The notes beneath the pieces were generated by a model. That model was not told the DNA's origin. It did not search any database and saw only the letters and a program-made list of their open reading frames with translations. From contig NC_081829.1 of the NCBI RefSeq assembly GCF_030867095.1, forward strand, positions 48,729,036 through 48,793,035: a DNA stretch of 64,000 bases. Reading direction: 5' to 3'. Position 1 is the first letter of the stretch; every line of letters begins with the position of its first letter. Positions 1 to 11,800 of the stretch are shown here, piece by piece. Position numbers and translations under genes: made by a program. Source of the stretch: Alligator mississippiensis (lineage: Eukaryota > Chordata > Crocodylia > Alligatoridae).

Positions 1-1
1 C

Positions 2-700
2 TGGAACAGAGGAAGAAAGGCAGACCCAAGGCTTGGGGAAATTCTTGCTCTGGATGGCCAGCCCTTCTCTTCAGTTGAGCAGCCAGGGTTCAGGTGGCTC
101 ATGGTGCTTGTAGCCACATCATACCATGTACCTGCACACACCACCTTCAGCAGACTGGTGGTACCCACCCTGTATGAGGCATGCAGGGAGTACTTGACAG
201 AGGAGCTATGCAAGGCAGGTCTGCAGGTGGCCTTGCACTTCACCTTAGACATCTGGAGCAGCCGGGGTGGAGATTACGCCTCTCTCTCCCTCACAGGGCA
301 CTGGTGCAACCAGTTAGGCCATCAGTGGGCTCTCCTTCAAGCCAAGGTGATAGATGAGTCTCACATGGCAACAGAGATCATGGGGACCATGAACCACATG
401 GTGCAGGGGTGCCTTGTTGGTTGAGCTCACCCACGGGTTCTTGGTCACCGGCAACGGGACCAATATGGTTAAGGCGGTCCGTGATGCCAACTTTGGCATC
501 TGCTGTGTGGCACACAAGCTGCACCTTATTGTCAGGGTGCTAGTGCGGGCACCATCACAACCAGTCAGCTCATTTCAAAATGCAGGAAGGTGGCAGGCTA
601 CTTCCACTGGAGGATCAAGGTTGGCAAGCTGCTGTGGGACAAACAGGTAGAGCTGAGCTTCCCACAGCACAAAATCATCCAGGATGTGGAGACTCAGTGG
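2..700 (+). pseudogene. hAT-superfamily (ZBED-like) transposase remnant, runs off left edge
   Basis: Seen: reading from base 2 gives a hAT-like stretch with LGEILALDGQPFSSVEQPGF, continuing through the ORF at 101-424 with the region containing FTLDIWSSRGG (the usual D-I-W segment of the RNase H-like catalytic core). After a frame change near 415 it continues with GNGTNMVKAVRDANFG and CCVAHKLHLIV, then shifts again near 590 to KLLWDKQVELSFPQHKIIQD and DVETQWN. These blocks match the order in hAT/ZBED transposases, which cut and paste DNA in the nucleus. The protein is broken by at least two frameshifts, lacks its N-terminus (outside the window) and C-terminus (including the hAT dimerisation region), and dissolves into a short TGCACTGGCC-type tandem repeat near 705-745. 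It is therefore a dead copy. A domesticated ZBED gene is unlikely given the frameshifts. Confidence 0.8.
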
Positions 701-745
701 AACTGGACTGCATTGGCCTGCACTGGCCTGCACTGGACTGCATCC

Positions 746-2015
746 TGGCCTGCCTGCCTCTGCCTGCAGCAGCACTGCTGACTTGGGGGAAAGAGAGGGG
801 ATGGGGAACACACCAAAATACATGTTTGCCCAGGGTGCCATTTTCCCTAAGGCCAGCTCTGTGTCTGGTCACTGTTCAGGCAGTTCCAAATCCCTCAATG
901 GAGAAACCAAATAGAACAGTATACTGTGTTATTTCAGTGTCCTGAAAATCTTACTATATATTTGTCTGAAAATGTTTTTGTCTCTCCAACTATAAGTTTT
1001 TAAGCTGCAGATCTAATTGTTTCCAGCAAGATCAACAAAACAAATCAAATTAAAATGCACAGAATTCAAACAGATACTTTTAAAATTATGCATGTGTAAA
1101 ATTTCTGTTTTAGAATTTATGGGACAGAGTTGTGTTTGTTTTATTTTAATTTTAGTTCATTTGTACAAATCCAGAAATAAAAAACAATTCAATGGATTTC
1201 CCTCAAAAAAAAATTAAACCCATCTGGGGTGATAATAAGAAAAGAACTTTTCAATCTACAAGCAATACATTAAAGTCAGTAACAAACAATCAGAAATATA
1301 AGCTGAATTTCATCCTTAGCTATTATATGTGTAGTGTATTATAATAAAAATGGTAGTGACCACAATAGCAATGAAAGCATTTAGCATTTCTTTACAGCTG
1401 ACAATTGGCCACAGGTGCTCAGCTATTATAAATAACTATTCAGCAGTTTTGCATTAATGTCTAAATTACTATTTTGAACCTGAATTATAAATTGTGCAAC
1501 CACTAGATCAAATTCAAGAAATTAGCTCTTGTTTACATTTTATTTGTTTTAAAGGAAGAAAATACCAGGAAATCAAACTCTCAAAGTATGTTAATTAAGT
1601 TACTTGTTTATGGGAGCAGAATTATGGTTTTACATTGCAGCAATGTGTATGTAGGAAATGAGGTATACAACACCTGTTAACAATATCCACTGTGATGAAT
1701 GATAGGCCCACAATGTGTTTCTGATTCTTTTTTTAATTATGCTAAGTGGAGGGGGTGGAGATTTATTCTATTTTTTCCAAAACAGGCAATATCATCAACT
1801 TAATGTTACGTTTTACATGTTATTAACGTTATAAGATACAGTGTTTAGAATTTGTTTGGATTAGCATGGAAAGAAATATGACTACTTTGCATGCATTATA
1901 CAAGTAGAAACAAGTGCAGAGCTTTTACTAGTAGCAAAAGAAATAGGAAAGACCATAAAACAGTTTCTCAGCTCCCAGCTTTCAGACACCGATTACTTTA
2001 TAAATTGTACTCAGG
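746..2015. other. AT-rich intergenic stretch, nothing recognised
   Basis: Mostly AT-rich sequence with only short chance reading frames. No splice-bounded exon, RNA gene or repeat end was recognised. Confidence 0.5.
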
Positions 2016-2307
2016 GTGGCTGGGGGAGCAAGCAGGAGATGGGGTCTGTCAGGGGTTCCCCCATGGCCCCTACCCTCTCTTCCAGCCCTCTCCCCCACCC
2101 CCTACTTAACAGCACTGAGTCCGGGTCCAGCTCTTTGTGGCAGCAAGTGGGAACTGCCTGAATCTCCAAAGCTCTCTGAATCTTTTCTGACTTGATTTGG
2201 ACCTTTATATTGGAATCCCGTTTCAATTTGGATTAGGAGATTCAGCCGCCGAATTGGGCCGAATCTCCTCTGAATCAAATCAGCTTCTGAAGCTTCTCAC
2301 AGCCCTA
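2016..2307 (-). mobile_element. Partial non-autonomous hAT-type element, same family as 45050-46086
   Basis: Read on the minus strand, this stretch matches the left part of the element at 45050-46086: terminal TAGGGCTGTGAGAAG, then paired GATTCAGAGAGC-type blocks, then GAGCTGGACCC, then a G/C-rich run with CCCATGG and CTGGGGGAGC. The terminus is at 2307; the other half is missing. There is no coding capacity, so it would have depended on a transposase supplied elsewhere. Confidence 0.7.
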
Positions 2308-2423
2308 GTAACAAAGCCTTCTGAAGATTCAGGAAGACTCACATGTTCCTAGGTCATCAAAGAATAAATTAGGGCATAGCCTCCACAAATTGCACAGCTG
2401 GAAGAAGCACTTTCATATACGCT

Positions 2424-3305
2424 TCATACAGACATTGCAGCTAGAACTGGTTTTTTTTTGGGGGGGGGGGAGGGGGGTTAGATCAGGTTCAAAATGGTCC
2501 CCCAGTCTAACTCAGTAATTAGATAGATGCGGAGAGCCTGATCTAAAGTAAGCCAGTGTAGGGGGAATGGTGGGAGGGATGTGGAGGCTAGCAGGAGGCT
2601 TGGGAGAGGCTAGCAGGATCAGGGTGCTAGCAGGATATGCAGGGGGACTTGGAAGTTTTGCGGGGCTAGCAGGGTCCATGGGAGAGGGCTTGGGCAGATC
2701 AGGTGGGGATTAGGAGGGTCCATGGGGAGTTGGGGATATTGGAGCAGGGGGTTGACAGGATTGGAGAGGGTCTCTGATCCCACCAAACCCCCCCAGCTCC
2801 CCTGCACCAATGCATACTTCCCTGACCCTGACTTACTACCATCAGCTCCCAGCACCAGCAAACATCAACAAAACTGGCACAGGAGCAGCTTGTAGGGATT
2901 GGGAGGTTTGGCAGGCTTGTGGTGGGGAGGGGGAGAGGGTTGATTAATCTGTGGGGATGGAGGGGCAGGGAGGCTGTCTATCTGGGGGTGAAGGGCTGAA
3001 GGGTTAAAAAGAGCCTGATGCAGGGCGAGAGTAGGAAAAGCACAGCCCTTGGGCTGGGGCCAGCATCTGGGCATTTCCAGCCCTGGAGCTATGCTTAGAA
3101 ATTATAGAAGTTCAATTAGATTGGTCACCCTTTTCTTTTTATTGATTTAACCTTCCTGGAACTTCCGTACAGTTTACACTTAGATTGACCTACCTAGGGA
3201 TCCAAGTGCATGGTCTGCACCTGGACAAACTAAGTTCGGTTGGATGGCCATTTTTTAATGCAATTTAACTTTCCCATAACATCCCCGAATGCCTGTACAT
3301 ACCCA
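2424..3305. mobile_element. Non-autonomous DNA transposon, copy 1 of a family also at 62206-63209
   Basis: The left end has CATACAGACATT, followed by a TTAGATCAGG / AAAATGG block. The right end has the inverted counterpart, AATGCCTGTACATACCCA preceded by GGATGGCCATTTTTT. Internally it shares with the second copy GGGAGGG / GGGTCCATGGGGAG repeats, a CCTGACTTACT / CAGCTCC / GCACCAG block, GCAGCTTGTGG-like sequence, and the right-hand block CAGAAGTTCAATTAGATTGG (here written ATAGAAGTTCAATTAGATTGG with small changes). Left TIR and flanks are degraded. No transposase is encoded; the superfamily is not clear to me. Confidence 0.6.
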
Positions 3306-3872
3306 CAATATCTGACTCATGGCTTCTCATGAAAAGGATCTTGACAAAATTATTAGTCTAGCTCATTACCTCTGAATATGTTCCCTCACATACCATACCA
3401 TCCCTAGATACAATTTCTGTTGAGAAGCATTTTTTTTCACAAACTGTTTTTAAAGAGTTATGGGCCATGAAGACTAGAGAATCAATATTCAATTTTTTTA
3501 CGGATGAAACTACAAGGTTAATGGAGTCGTGTAATCCAATCATGCATGCAAGTAAACTATACCTTGGCTGTGACAGTGAACCACAGACACAATATCAAGA
3601 AGTATTATTCCCTATCTTAGAGGGAAAATAGTATTTTGCTTCTATTATAAACTAGCACTGGTATCACAGGTAAAATGCGTGCACATAGAGTACTGGGTGC
3701 CTGAACTACAATAATAAGTGACATTGAATTTTACCTGTTACATGAAGAGTTCCTTATGGACATATGTGTAAACATGGCAGAACACCATCCTCACCCATGT
3801 GCTGAGGGCAAAGAAGACTGTTACATTCATCACATACTAATTCACACTGTAACTAATTACATTGACTTAGAA

Positions 3873-4132
3873 CAGGGATGTCCAAGATATGACCCATGGG
3901 CCAAAACTGGCCCAGGGAACCCTATCACATGGCCCACATGGCTACCTGTGGGTCTTGTGCTGGATCTGCACACTTCAAGTAGTTCACAGAGCTAATCTGG
4001 CACATACTGCACATGGTGTGTGGGCCAGTCCAGAGCGCATACTGCATGAAGTGCATGGGGCCAAACTGGCCCTTCATCCTGGATCCAGCATGGGAGGGCC
4101 AATCTGCAGGTCTGACAACTTTGATACCCCTG
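3873..4132. mobile_element. Short hAT (Charlie-like) non-autonomous element
   Basis: It starts CAGGGATGTCCAA and ends TTTGATACCCCTG, inverted termini of the Charlie/MER5 kind. The 8-base flanks ACTTAGAA and AATTAAGA agree at 5 of 8 positions, fitting an old hAT target-site duplication. The inside has the usual CCATGGGCCAAAACTGGCCC-type palindromic content and no coding capacity. Confidence 0.65.
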
Positions 4133-6154
4133 AATTAAGAGAAACACACCCCAGCTTTATACTGTGAGGAACATCAGTCTCCATTTAGACTAATGAAACT
4201 AGATTCCATCAAAAGTATGCTATGACTTGTGTACTGTATCTAAATCTCTTATGAAATGCATTAGCAGAAAATAATGTAAGCAGTTTGGCATGTCTGTTCA
4301 TTCTTGACTGAAATATGCCTCTGGGTCTAGTCCCAGGACTATGAATAATGTGTGGTTCTGCTCACACTAAGTAACCTGGTAAACTTTTCATTGTTTCTAG
4401 ATAAGAAAAAGGAAAAATCACCAGCATTGAAAGTGGGGTGTACCATCCCTTTTTTCCACTGTACTTTGAGGCCTTAGATAGGGCCTGGATCACATGTATT
4501 ATGATGTTGATGATTATTTTGGAGAACACTAGAATTTGGGTTGGCTGTAGCTCCTTCAGTGAGACTAATTTCAGACTCTGTCTTGGGTAGAATATCAAAT
4601 TACATAATACAGATCTCACAGTAGGATTTAGCCCCATTTTTAAAATAAATCCCTGAATGTTCTCATGACATCATATGCTGAAGTTTTGTGTAGTTAAAAA
4701 AAAAGAAGTGTTTATATTCTCAATATAAATATATGTGTTGGCCTCAGGCCCTCTGCTCAATGATTTTTATTTTTACTAGGAGCAATATACTCAAACTCTC
4801 TAGAGCTCTCCAAATTCATTTTTTACATGCAAGTCCATAATCTTTTTGGAGCAAATATGGACATTAACTCCTCCTTTCAGCTCTTTATAAACATCTGCTT
4901 GCACAGCATATATTTCAAATTCAGAGTCCAAGAAAGAAAGTGTTCCCAAGACTGATTACTGAATTATAAGCCTTTTTATTTTAATGTACTCTGCCAAGAT
5001 CTGTCCATAACCTCAAATGAGTCAGGGAAGAAAAGAGGAAAGGTGATACCAAATAGCTTCATCATAATTCTAATCATATTGCCTACTGATCACAGAATTA
5101 CCTTATATGTTTAGATTTTAAAAGAAACAATTTAGAGCCAAGTAGGCGTACTTTTTTCCACAAAAATGCTTATTTGCTAACTGAGGTAAGCCAAGGAACA
5201 ATGGGGACATATGGTTTCTTGCCACTCTCCCCCTCCATTTTACACTTTTTAGTGTCAGGGCAGAAAGAAAGGTGACCCGGGCTTTCAGTGGTCTCATTTC
5301 CTGCGCCCCACAGAAGGAGAATGGGTTGGCTCTATGTAGGTTTGTGCTTTGACCCTTCTCTATCAGCTCCTGTTGCCTTGGGACAACTGTGGTCAGGATA
5401 AGCTAAATTCAGAGGGAGGAAGGAAAGTTATTTCTGCCCACTGCTGTCTTATAAACTCTTTGGTTTTGTTCCAGTCCCACCTTTTCCCATGCTTGTTTAT
5501 TTTCCTGGATATTTTAGACTGCTGGGGGCTCTGCTTACTGCCACATTTTGTTTAGAATCTGGAATGGATTTTTCCCATATGGTAAACTGGTGAACACTGT
5601 ATTGGATTTTTTGCCATCCATCCAGGATTTACATTCTAATTTTTACAAATCTGGCATGTTCAAGAGCAATGAGTGGGTGAAGAAAGAGTCTGATGTGAGT
5701 CACTCTAATCCCCTTGGGTGCTTGAACATGGATTGCAAGTACAGAATTGCACAGTGAAGGGGATGTGTCTCTGTCTCTTTTATAGCATGGACTCTCATCA
5801 CCAATTCTCTTCCTGCCTCTCATTGTGGATAAGGGGATGGGTTGGGATTGCATCTTCCTGTGATCATCTCCAATGGGCCTGTGTTTTCTGAGACATTTCT
5901 CTCTTGCCCATCCTCAGGTCTGCCAAATTTGGGGCTAATGCTGTCAGTAATCTGCCAGGTAGTTCAGGGAAGATTTCTTTATTAAAAACTAGCTGAAACC
6001 TACAAAACATTTGCAGTTAAATTTTTATTGCAAAATTATTTCTTTAAATACAGGATTTTAAGTTATCCTTTGACCAAATACTTTAATGGAATCAAAACTT
6101 CTCACCCTCAAAAAAGCTACATAAAACTGTCCATGTGTAAACACAGGCTTAGGA
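4133..6154. other. Unique-looking intergenic DNA, no gene recognised
   Basis: AT-rich sequence with only short frames. I see no splice-bounded exon, RNA gene or repeat termini. Confidence 0.5.
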
Positions 6155-6569
6155 ATATAAATACATTATTATCCATTAACCGGCACCTTACAAGCTGGCA
6201 TACTCTATTAACTGGTATGCCAGCTTGTAAGGTTAGGTGAAACTGGAAGTGCCCACTGTGGCACTTCTGGTTTCTCCGAGTCCCCATGGCCCAGGGCAAA
6301 GCAGCCTGTGCTGACGAGCCCCCACGGCCTGGGACATAGCAGGCTGCATGGGGGCCCACTTCCCTGTCCTGTGGGGCCCACAGGAAGGTCAGTGATGCTG
6401 CAGGATGGATGGCGATGCTGTGGGAGGGGCAGCAATGCCCCAGATGTGGTGAGAGAAGCAGCGGCCCAAACAGGCAAGGATGCCTGTTCAGGGCGCTCAA
6501 TTAACCAGCATATTTTGTTATCTGGCATCCCCCATTCCCAGGAGATGCCAGATAACAGAACTTTTGCTG
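6155..6569. mobile_element. Tigger/pogo-like non-autonomous DNA transposon
   Basis: Read inward from the right, the element begins CAGCAAAAGTTCTGTTATCT and is followed outside by TA, the target of Tc1/mariner-pogo elements. Near that end the 13-base arms GTTATCTGGCATC (6517-6529) and GATGCCAGATAAC (6544-6556) are perfectly inverted. Near the left end 19-base perfect arms occur at 6185-6203 and 6215-6233. The middle is G/C-rich filler without coding capacity. The left border is approximate. Confidence 0.55.
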
Positions 6570-6646
6570 TACGTATTTTGTTGAAAGTCTGGCCTTGTGA
6601 CTTGTTTATAGTCATAGAATAAGAAGGCCCTTGTATATGTGACTAA

Positions 6647-6892
6647 GGGTCCTTGTATACATGAGGAAATTGCCCCTTTTCATGGTTTATTTGCCCTTTT
6701 TAATAATTTAATTGCATAACAGTGTGAATGTTTGGCAGCATGTTACAATTAAATTTTGTACTTGTACGTGTACGCAATCGGCGGATTTTGATTTAAATGA
6801 CTTTTTTTACATAGCAAACTAAAAAACATTCCATACATTTTAGTTTGCTATGTAACAAATTACAGTGATATTCCTCATGTATACAAGGGCCC
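6647..6892. mobile_element. MITE-like unit with nested palindromes
   Basis: Outer arms 6647-6668 and 6871-6892 are inverted copies (CCTTGTATACATGAGGAA against TTCCTCATGTATACAAGG). Inside them an 18-base perfect inverted pair lies at 6807-6824 and 6838-6855. There is no coding capacity. The structure is typical of a miniature inverted-repeat transposon, but the superfamily is unknown. Confidence 0.55.
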
Positions 6893-6949
6893 TATCCAGA
6901 GAAAATGGCAGGGACAGTGCACGGGGTGCTGAAAGCCTGGGCATGTTCA

Positions 6950-7124
6950 GGGAAGCTCGGGCTTGGTGGGCTTCCTGCACCCCATGCACCATCCTTGCCG
7001 CCTTCTCGATCAGCCAGCACACCCAGCCACCTTCCTGCCTTCTTCCTGGGGCAGCCAGCACATTCCCAGAAGGCAGCAGGGAAGGTGCATGGGGCACTGG
7101 AAGCCCGCCAAGCCCAAGCTTCCC
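6950..7124. repeat. 53-base imperfect inverted repeat, G/C-rich
   Basis: Arms 6950-7002 and 7072-7124 both carry, in opposite orientation, the blocks GGGAAGCT, GGGCTTGG, GGGCTTCC and CCCCATGCACC. The 69-base loop is G/C-rich. It directly follows the MITE-like unit at 6647-6892 and could be part of a larger composite. A 14-base unit (ACAGGTAAGCAATA) is then repeated twice near 7141-7168. Confidence 0.6.
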
Positions 7125-7203
7125 AACCAGCAGTATACAGAACAGGTAAGCAATAAACAGGTAAGCAATAAGGGGCCTTTTGGGCATCAGAGCCAGGGGG
7201 CAA

Positions 7204-8105
7204 CAAAAGTGCCAGTCACAGGGCTCAAGTGCCTATACACTAATGATAGGAGCATGGGGAGCAAGCAGGATTAACTAGCACTCCTGCTTGCAGAAAACAC
7301 GTACAACTTAGTAGGGCTAACAGAATCCTGGTGGGATTCTTCCCACGACTGGGAGGTACACATTGAGGGTCATAAGCTGTACAGAAAGGATAGAGTGGGG
7401 AAGAGAGGGGGAGGGGTTGCGCTCTATGTCAATGAGTGATATACATCGACCCTTACCAAAACGGAATCAGAGGAGGAGAAAGTAGAAGGATTGTGGGTTC
7501 GGTTACATGGAGGTCAAGGAGAAAGGGATCTGGTGGTAGGGGTCTGCTACAGACCCCCACACCAAGGGGAAGAACTAGATTTGGGGCTCCTGAGGCAGGT
7601 CTCAGAGACCATAAAAACTAGGGAGGCGGTAGTCATGGGGGACCTAAACTACCCAGACATCTGCTGGGAGATGCAGACAGCAAAGTCCCACCATTCACAC
7701 AGGTTCCTATCCTGTGTACAGGACCTCCATCTGATGCAGGAGGTACATGGTCCCACTAGGGGGAATGCCTTACTGGACCTGGTATTGGCAACAGGGGATG
7801 ACATGGTAGGAGACCTACAGATCGGTGGTCACCTCGGGGACAGTGATAACCAAATAATAGAATTCATCATAAGACGTCGAGTGGGTAAGGTAACTAGTAG
7901 GGTGAAAGTGCTAGACTTTAGGAAAGCTGATTTCAATGAACTCAGGCGTTTAGTCAAGGACGCACTGCAAAGTAAGAGTTTTGAAGAGATGGGAGCCCAG
8001 GAAGGGTGGCTGTGCCTTAAGCAAATGGAATACTGAGTGCAATTTTGGGCACCGCACTTCAAGAGGGTTGTGGATAACCTGGAGAGGATCCAGAGAAGGG
8101 CTAAC
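7204..8105 (+). mobile_element. CR1 LINE, endonuclease region joined to RT tail by internal deletion
   Basis: The frame covering 7491-8036 encodes the CR1 ORF2 apurinic-like endonuclease: LVVGVCYRPP, VVMGDLNYPDICWE (conserved GDxN), LLDLVLATGDD, then GDSDNQIIEF, where the catalytic SDH reads SDN. Upstream, LKCLYTNDRSMG near 7225-7260 is the start of the domain, with stops between. At about 8028 the protein jumps to a CR1 segment from near the ORF2 C-terminus (MEY-stop-VQFWAPHF, then NLERIQRRA). Several hundred codons, including the reverse transcriptase core, are missing, yet the frame is kept across the join. It is a dead copy and lacks the usual 3' tail. Confidence 0.85.
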
Positions 8106-8482
8106 AGCAGGGGGCGGGCAGGGGCGGGGGCAGGGCCAGTGCTTCATTCTAGCTCTGACTTGCTTGCATATCTGTTTGAAATGTCTCAGGATCTATAATA
8201 ATAACATGCTTATTCTACCACATCTGATCTGCAAGGACATTCTATCCAGCCCATGGAGCCCCTAAAAAAATTAGAAAATATTTATCTTCTCCTGGCTTCC
8301 TGTCAAAGATGACCAGAGCCAGGGGCAGTAGGACCTAGAGGGAGCCTCAGCAGGATGCCACAGCCCAGCCCCGCCCCCCACCCAGCTATTTCCCCACCTT
8401 CCTGTCCTGGCACTGCTCTAGCACCACATGGCTTGTGGCTGCATTGCCAAATCATGGGAGCATGGGGCTGTGCCAGTAGGGG
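8106..8482. other. No gene recognised
   Basis: It holds a short G/C-rich run (GGGGCGGG) after the CR1 piece and then mixed sequence. No features were recognised before the dinucleotide repeat. Confidence 0.45.
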
Positions 8483-8488
8483 TATGTG

Positions 8489-8519
<31 letters not shown>

Positions 8520-8770
8520 AGAGTGTGTGTGTGTGTGTGTGTGTAGAGTGTGTAGAGTGAGTCCAACACACACACCCCATCATATACATGCACCCACACC
8601 CCGCCTCGCACTGCCATACATGCAGACCCTCACATCCATGCCCCCACAAAACCCATACCCCACATATCCACACACATACCCACATGCTCCCTCACCCCAC
8701 ACCCACATCTCCCACACCTATCCACCCTCCCACACACCCACACACACACCCTCCCCCCCACAATATACAA
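8483..8770. repeat. (TG)n tract followed by CA-rich tract
   Basis: TG repeats with a few interruptions run from 8483 to about 8553. From 8566 to 8770 the same strand is CA-rich (CACACAC, CCCACAC, CACATCC). The two halves are roughly complementary and could fold back. Long open frames here are artefacts of the dinucleotide repeat. Confidence 0.9.
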
Positions 8771-8904
8771 GAGTAAGACTTCATTTTAAGTATTATATAC
8801 AATCACTTCTATGTACACTACGCAAACACAGTAAACCAGACCAAAAATATTTTTTTGAAATCAAATTAATGAATGTTTTAGAAGTTTGTTCCTTAGAATA
8901 TTAA

Positions 8905-11683
8905 CACAAATAATTATGACATCATAGGGATAACAGAGACCTAGTGGGACTCCACCCATGACTGGACCATGAGAATAGATGACTATATCCTGTACAGGAG
9001 AGACAGAGTAGATAAAAGGGGCACAGGTGTAGCTCTCTATGTTAAAGAAAGCTACACATCCCTGCAAGCTGATATTGGAGACCACGGTGGATGACTGGAA
9101 ACCCTCTGGGTTAAAATCCATGGAGAACACGGCACAGGGGACACAACGGTGGGAGTCTACTACAGACCTCCAACCCAAAGGCAAGAGCTTGACCAGGAGT
9201 TCGCCCAGGAACTGGCTGAAGCCGCATGCTCCAGGACCATGGTTGTCATGGGTGACTTCAGCTACCCAGACATCTTGTGAGAGGATCACTCAGCAAAATC
9301 TGAGTGGTCGCAAAGCTTCTTATTGTGCATGGATGACCTCTACCTGACTCAAGAAGTCTACGGGCCAACAAGAGGTAAAGCGCTGCTCGACCTGGTACTG
9401 GCAACTGGGGATGACCTAATTGGTGACCTAGTGATTGATGGGAAGCTGGGTGACAGCAACCATGAGCTGATCACCTTCACCATCTGCCGTAAAGCTGGCA
9501 AGTCAGTCAGCAACACTAAAGTCCTTGACTTCAGGAAAGCTGACTTTGACAAGACCAGGAGGCTTGTCAGTGAGGCCCTAAGGGACCATGACCCCAGGGG
9601 GAGGGGAGTTTAGGAAGAGGGGTTGCTCCTTGAGGGAGTGATCCTCAATGCACAAGCTAATTCTATTCCATCTTGGAGGAAAGGCAGCAAGAGGGCACAG
9701 AAGCCCCCCTGGCTCTCCAGGGATGTAGCAGAACTTCAGAAGCTAAAAAGAAAGCCCAACAAAGGATGGAGGACAGGATTCACCTCCAAGGAGGAATATT
9801 CTGCACTGGTCTGGTCCTACAGGGAGCAAACCAGGAAAGCCAAGGCTGCAACTGAATTCCAACTAGCTTCAAGTATTAAGGACAATAAGAAGTCATTTTT
9901 CAGATATGTGGGGAGCTAGAGGAAAAGCAAGGGCAACAATGGACCCCTGCTAAACCAGATGGGACAATTGATGCCCAGGAAAAAGCCAATCTATTAAATG
10001 GGTACTTTACATCAGTCTTTCATCAGTCCCATGGGATGCCCATGCCCATGTCCGGGTGAGGGAGATCCCCTGCCCTCCATCAATGCTGATCTCATGAAGG
10101 AACACCTTGAGAGGTTGGATATTTTCAAGTCATCTGGTCCTGACAATCTACACCCCAGGGTACTCAAGCAGCTGGCAAGCATCATAGCCCAGCCCCTGGC
10201 ACAGATCTTTGAGAACTCCTGGTGCTCTGGTGTAGTGCCCAAAGACTGGAAGAAGGCCAATGTGGTGTGTATCTTCAAGAAAGGGAGGAAAGTGGATCCG
10301 GCAAACTACAGGCCCATCAGCCTGACCTTTATCCTGGGGAAGGTCATAGAAAAATTTATTAAAGACCCCATCCTTAATGAACTGGCCAATGCCAGCATCC
10401 TGAGCGATAGCCAGCATGGGTTTGTTGCGGGTAGGTCTTGCTTGACCAATCTCATTTCCTTTTACAACCAGGTGGCCTATCACCTGGACAAGGGAGAAGA
10501 GATTGATTTCATATATCTTGACTTCAAAAAAGCCTTTGATCTGGTATCCCATGATTACCTCTTGGCTAAACTGGCCAACTATGGCCTTGGGTCCACCATG
10601 ATCTGCTGGCTGGGAAATTGGCTCCGTGGTCAGACCCAGAGGGTGGTAATTGATGGAAGTCAATCGTCATAGTGCCCTGTGACCAGTGGGGTCTCCCAAG
10701 GCTCTGTCCTTGGACCCATATTGTTCAACATCTTTATTAATGATGTGGACATTGGAGTCAGAAGAGGACTGGCCAAGTTTGCCAATGACACCAAACTCTG
10801 GGGCAAAGCATCCACAACTAAAGGCAAGAGAGTGATCCAGGCTGACCTGGACAGGCTCAGCAAATGGGCAGACTAGAACCTGATGGTGTTTAACACCGAA
10901 AAATGCAAGGTTCTCCACCTTGGGAGGAAAAACCTGCAGCATCCTTATAGGCTAGGCAGTGCTACACTGCTTAGCACTATGGAAGAAAGAGAATTGGGAG
11001 TCATCATTGATCACAAGATGAACATGAGCCTTCAATGCGATGCTGTGGCTAGTAAAATGAGCAAAACGCTGGCTTACATCCATAGATGCTTCTCAAGCAA
11101 ATCCCAGGATGTCATCTCCCATTGTACTCGGCCTTGGTGCAAGCACAGCTGGAGTACTGCATCCAGTTTTGGGCTCTACAATTCAAATAGGATGTGGAGA
11201 AGCTTGAGAGAGTCCAGAGAAGAGCCACACACATGATCAGAGGTCAGGAAAACAGACCTTACAATGACAGGCTGAGAGCTAAGGGGTTCTTTAGCCTGGA
11301 AAAGTGCAGGCTCAGGGCTGATCTGATGGCCACCTATAAGTTTATCAGGGGTGACCACCAGTATCTGGGGGAATGTTTGTTCACCAGAGCACCCCAAAGG
11401 ATGACGAGGTTGAATGGTTATAAACTACTGCAAGACTGTTTCAGGCTGGACATAAGGAAGAATTTCTTTACTGTCCAAGAACCCAAGGTCTGGAATAGCC
11501 TGCCACTGGAGTTGGTTCAAGCACCTACATTGAACACCTTCAAGAGCAATTTGGATGCTTATCTTGCTGGGATCCTATGACCCCAGCTGACTTCCCGCCC
11601 CTGGCGCAGAGGGCTGTACTTGATGATCTTCTGAGGTCCCTTCCAGCCCTAATGTCTATGAAATCAATGAAATCTATGAAAAT
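8905..11683 (+). mobile_element. CR1 LINE, nearly full ORF2 (endonuclease plus reverse transcriptase), inactivated
   Basis: ORF2 would make a protein that nicks DNA and copies its own RNA at the nick. Endonuclease blocks run from about 8905 to 9620: TGVALYVKESYTSL, GVYYRPPT, VVMGDFSYPDI (usual Asn is Ser), LLDLVLATGDDLIGD and GDSNHELITF (usual SDH is SNH). A linker follows to 9919. The RT starts near 9998: SGPDNLHPRVLK, WKKANVVCIFKKGRK, NYRPISLT, GFVAGRSCLTNLI, YLDFKKAFDLVSH (motif A), QGSVLGPILFN, and FANDTKLWG, where the FADD catalytic box has Asp to Asn. The C-terminal segment runs to 11580 and is followed by a tail with TCTATGAAA repeats. Stops near 9612, 9920, 10672 and 10876, and frame changes near 9960 and 11190, make it dead. 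Confidence 0.93.
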
Positions 11684-11690
11684 ATAACTA

Positions 11691-11738
11691 TATTATATTA
11701 TATTATATTATATTATATTATATTATATTATATTATAT
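11691..11738. repeat. (TATTA)n microsatellite
   Basis: About nine tandem TATTA units directly after the CR1 tail and before the Penelope-derived piece. It probably grew from the A-rich CR1 3' end. Confidence 0.9.
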
Positions 11739-11773
11739 AGGATATCTTGTACCATCTACACTTTTCCCAGAGC

Positions 11774-11800
11774 CTGACGAAGGGACTTTGATTCCCGAAA
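11774..11800 (+). other. Hammerhead-ribozyme-like motif, Penelope terminal repeat copy 1
   Basis: CTGACGA (11774-11780), then stem II GGGA (11782-11785) pairing with TCCC (11793-11796), then GAAA (11797-11800). These are the two hammerhead core boxes around a stem. The downstream GCTTGCA does not supply the expected U before the cleavage site, so activity is doubtful. Hammerhead motifs in Penelope-like elements are established; this assignment is mine. Confidence 0.5.

Noticed and set aside
8303-8904. ORFs rich in Thr-His or Cys-Val
   Set aside because: Translations of TG/CA dinucleotide repeats.
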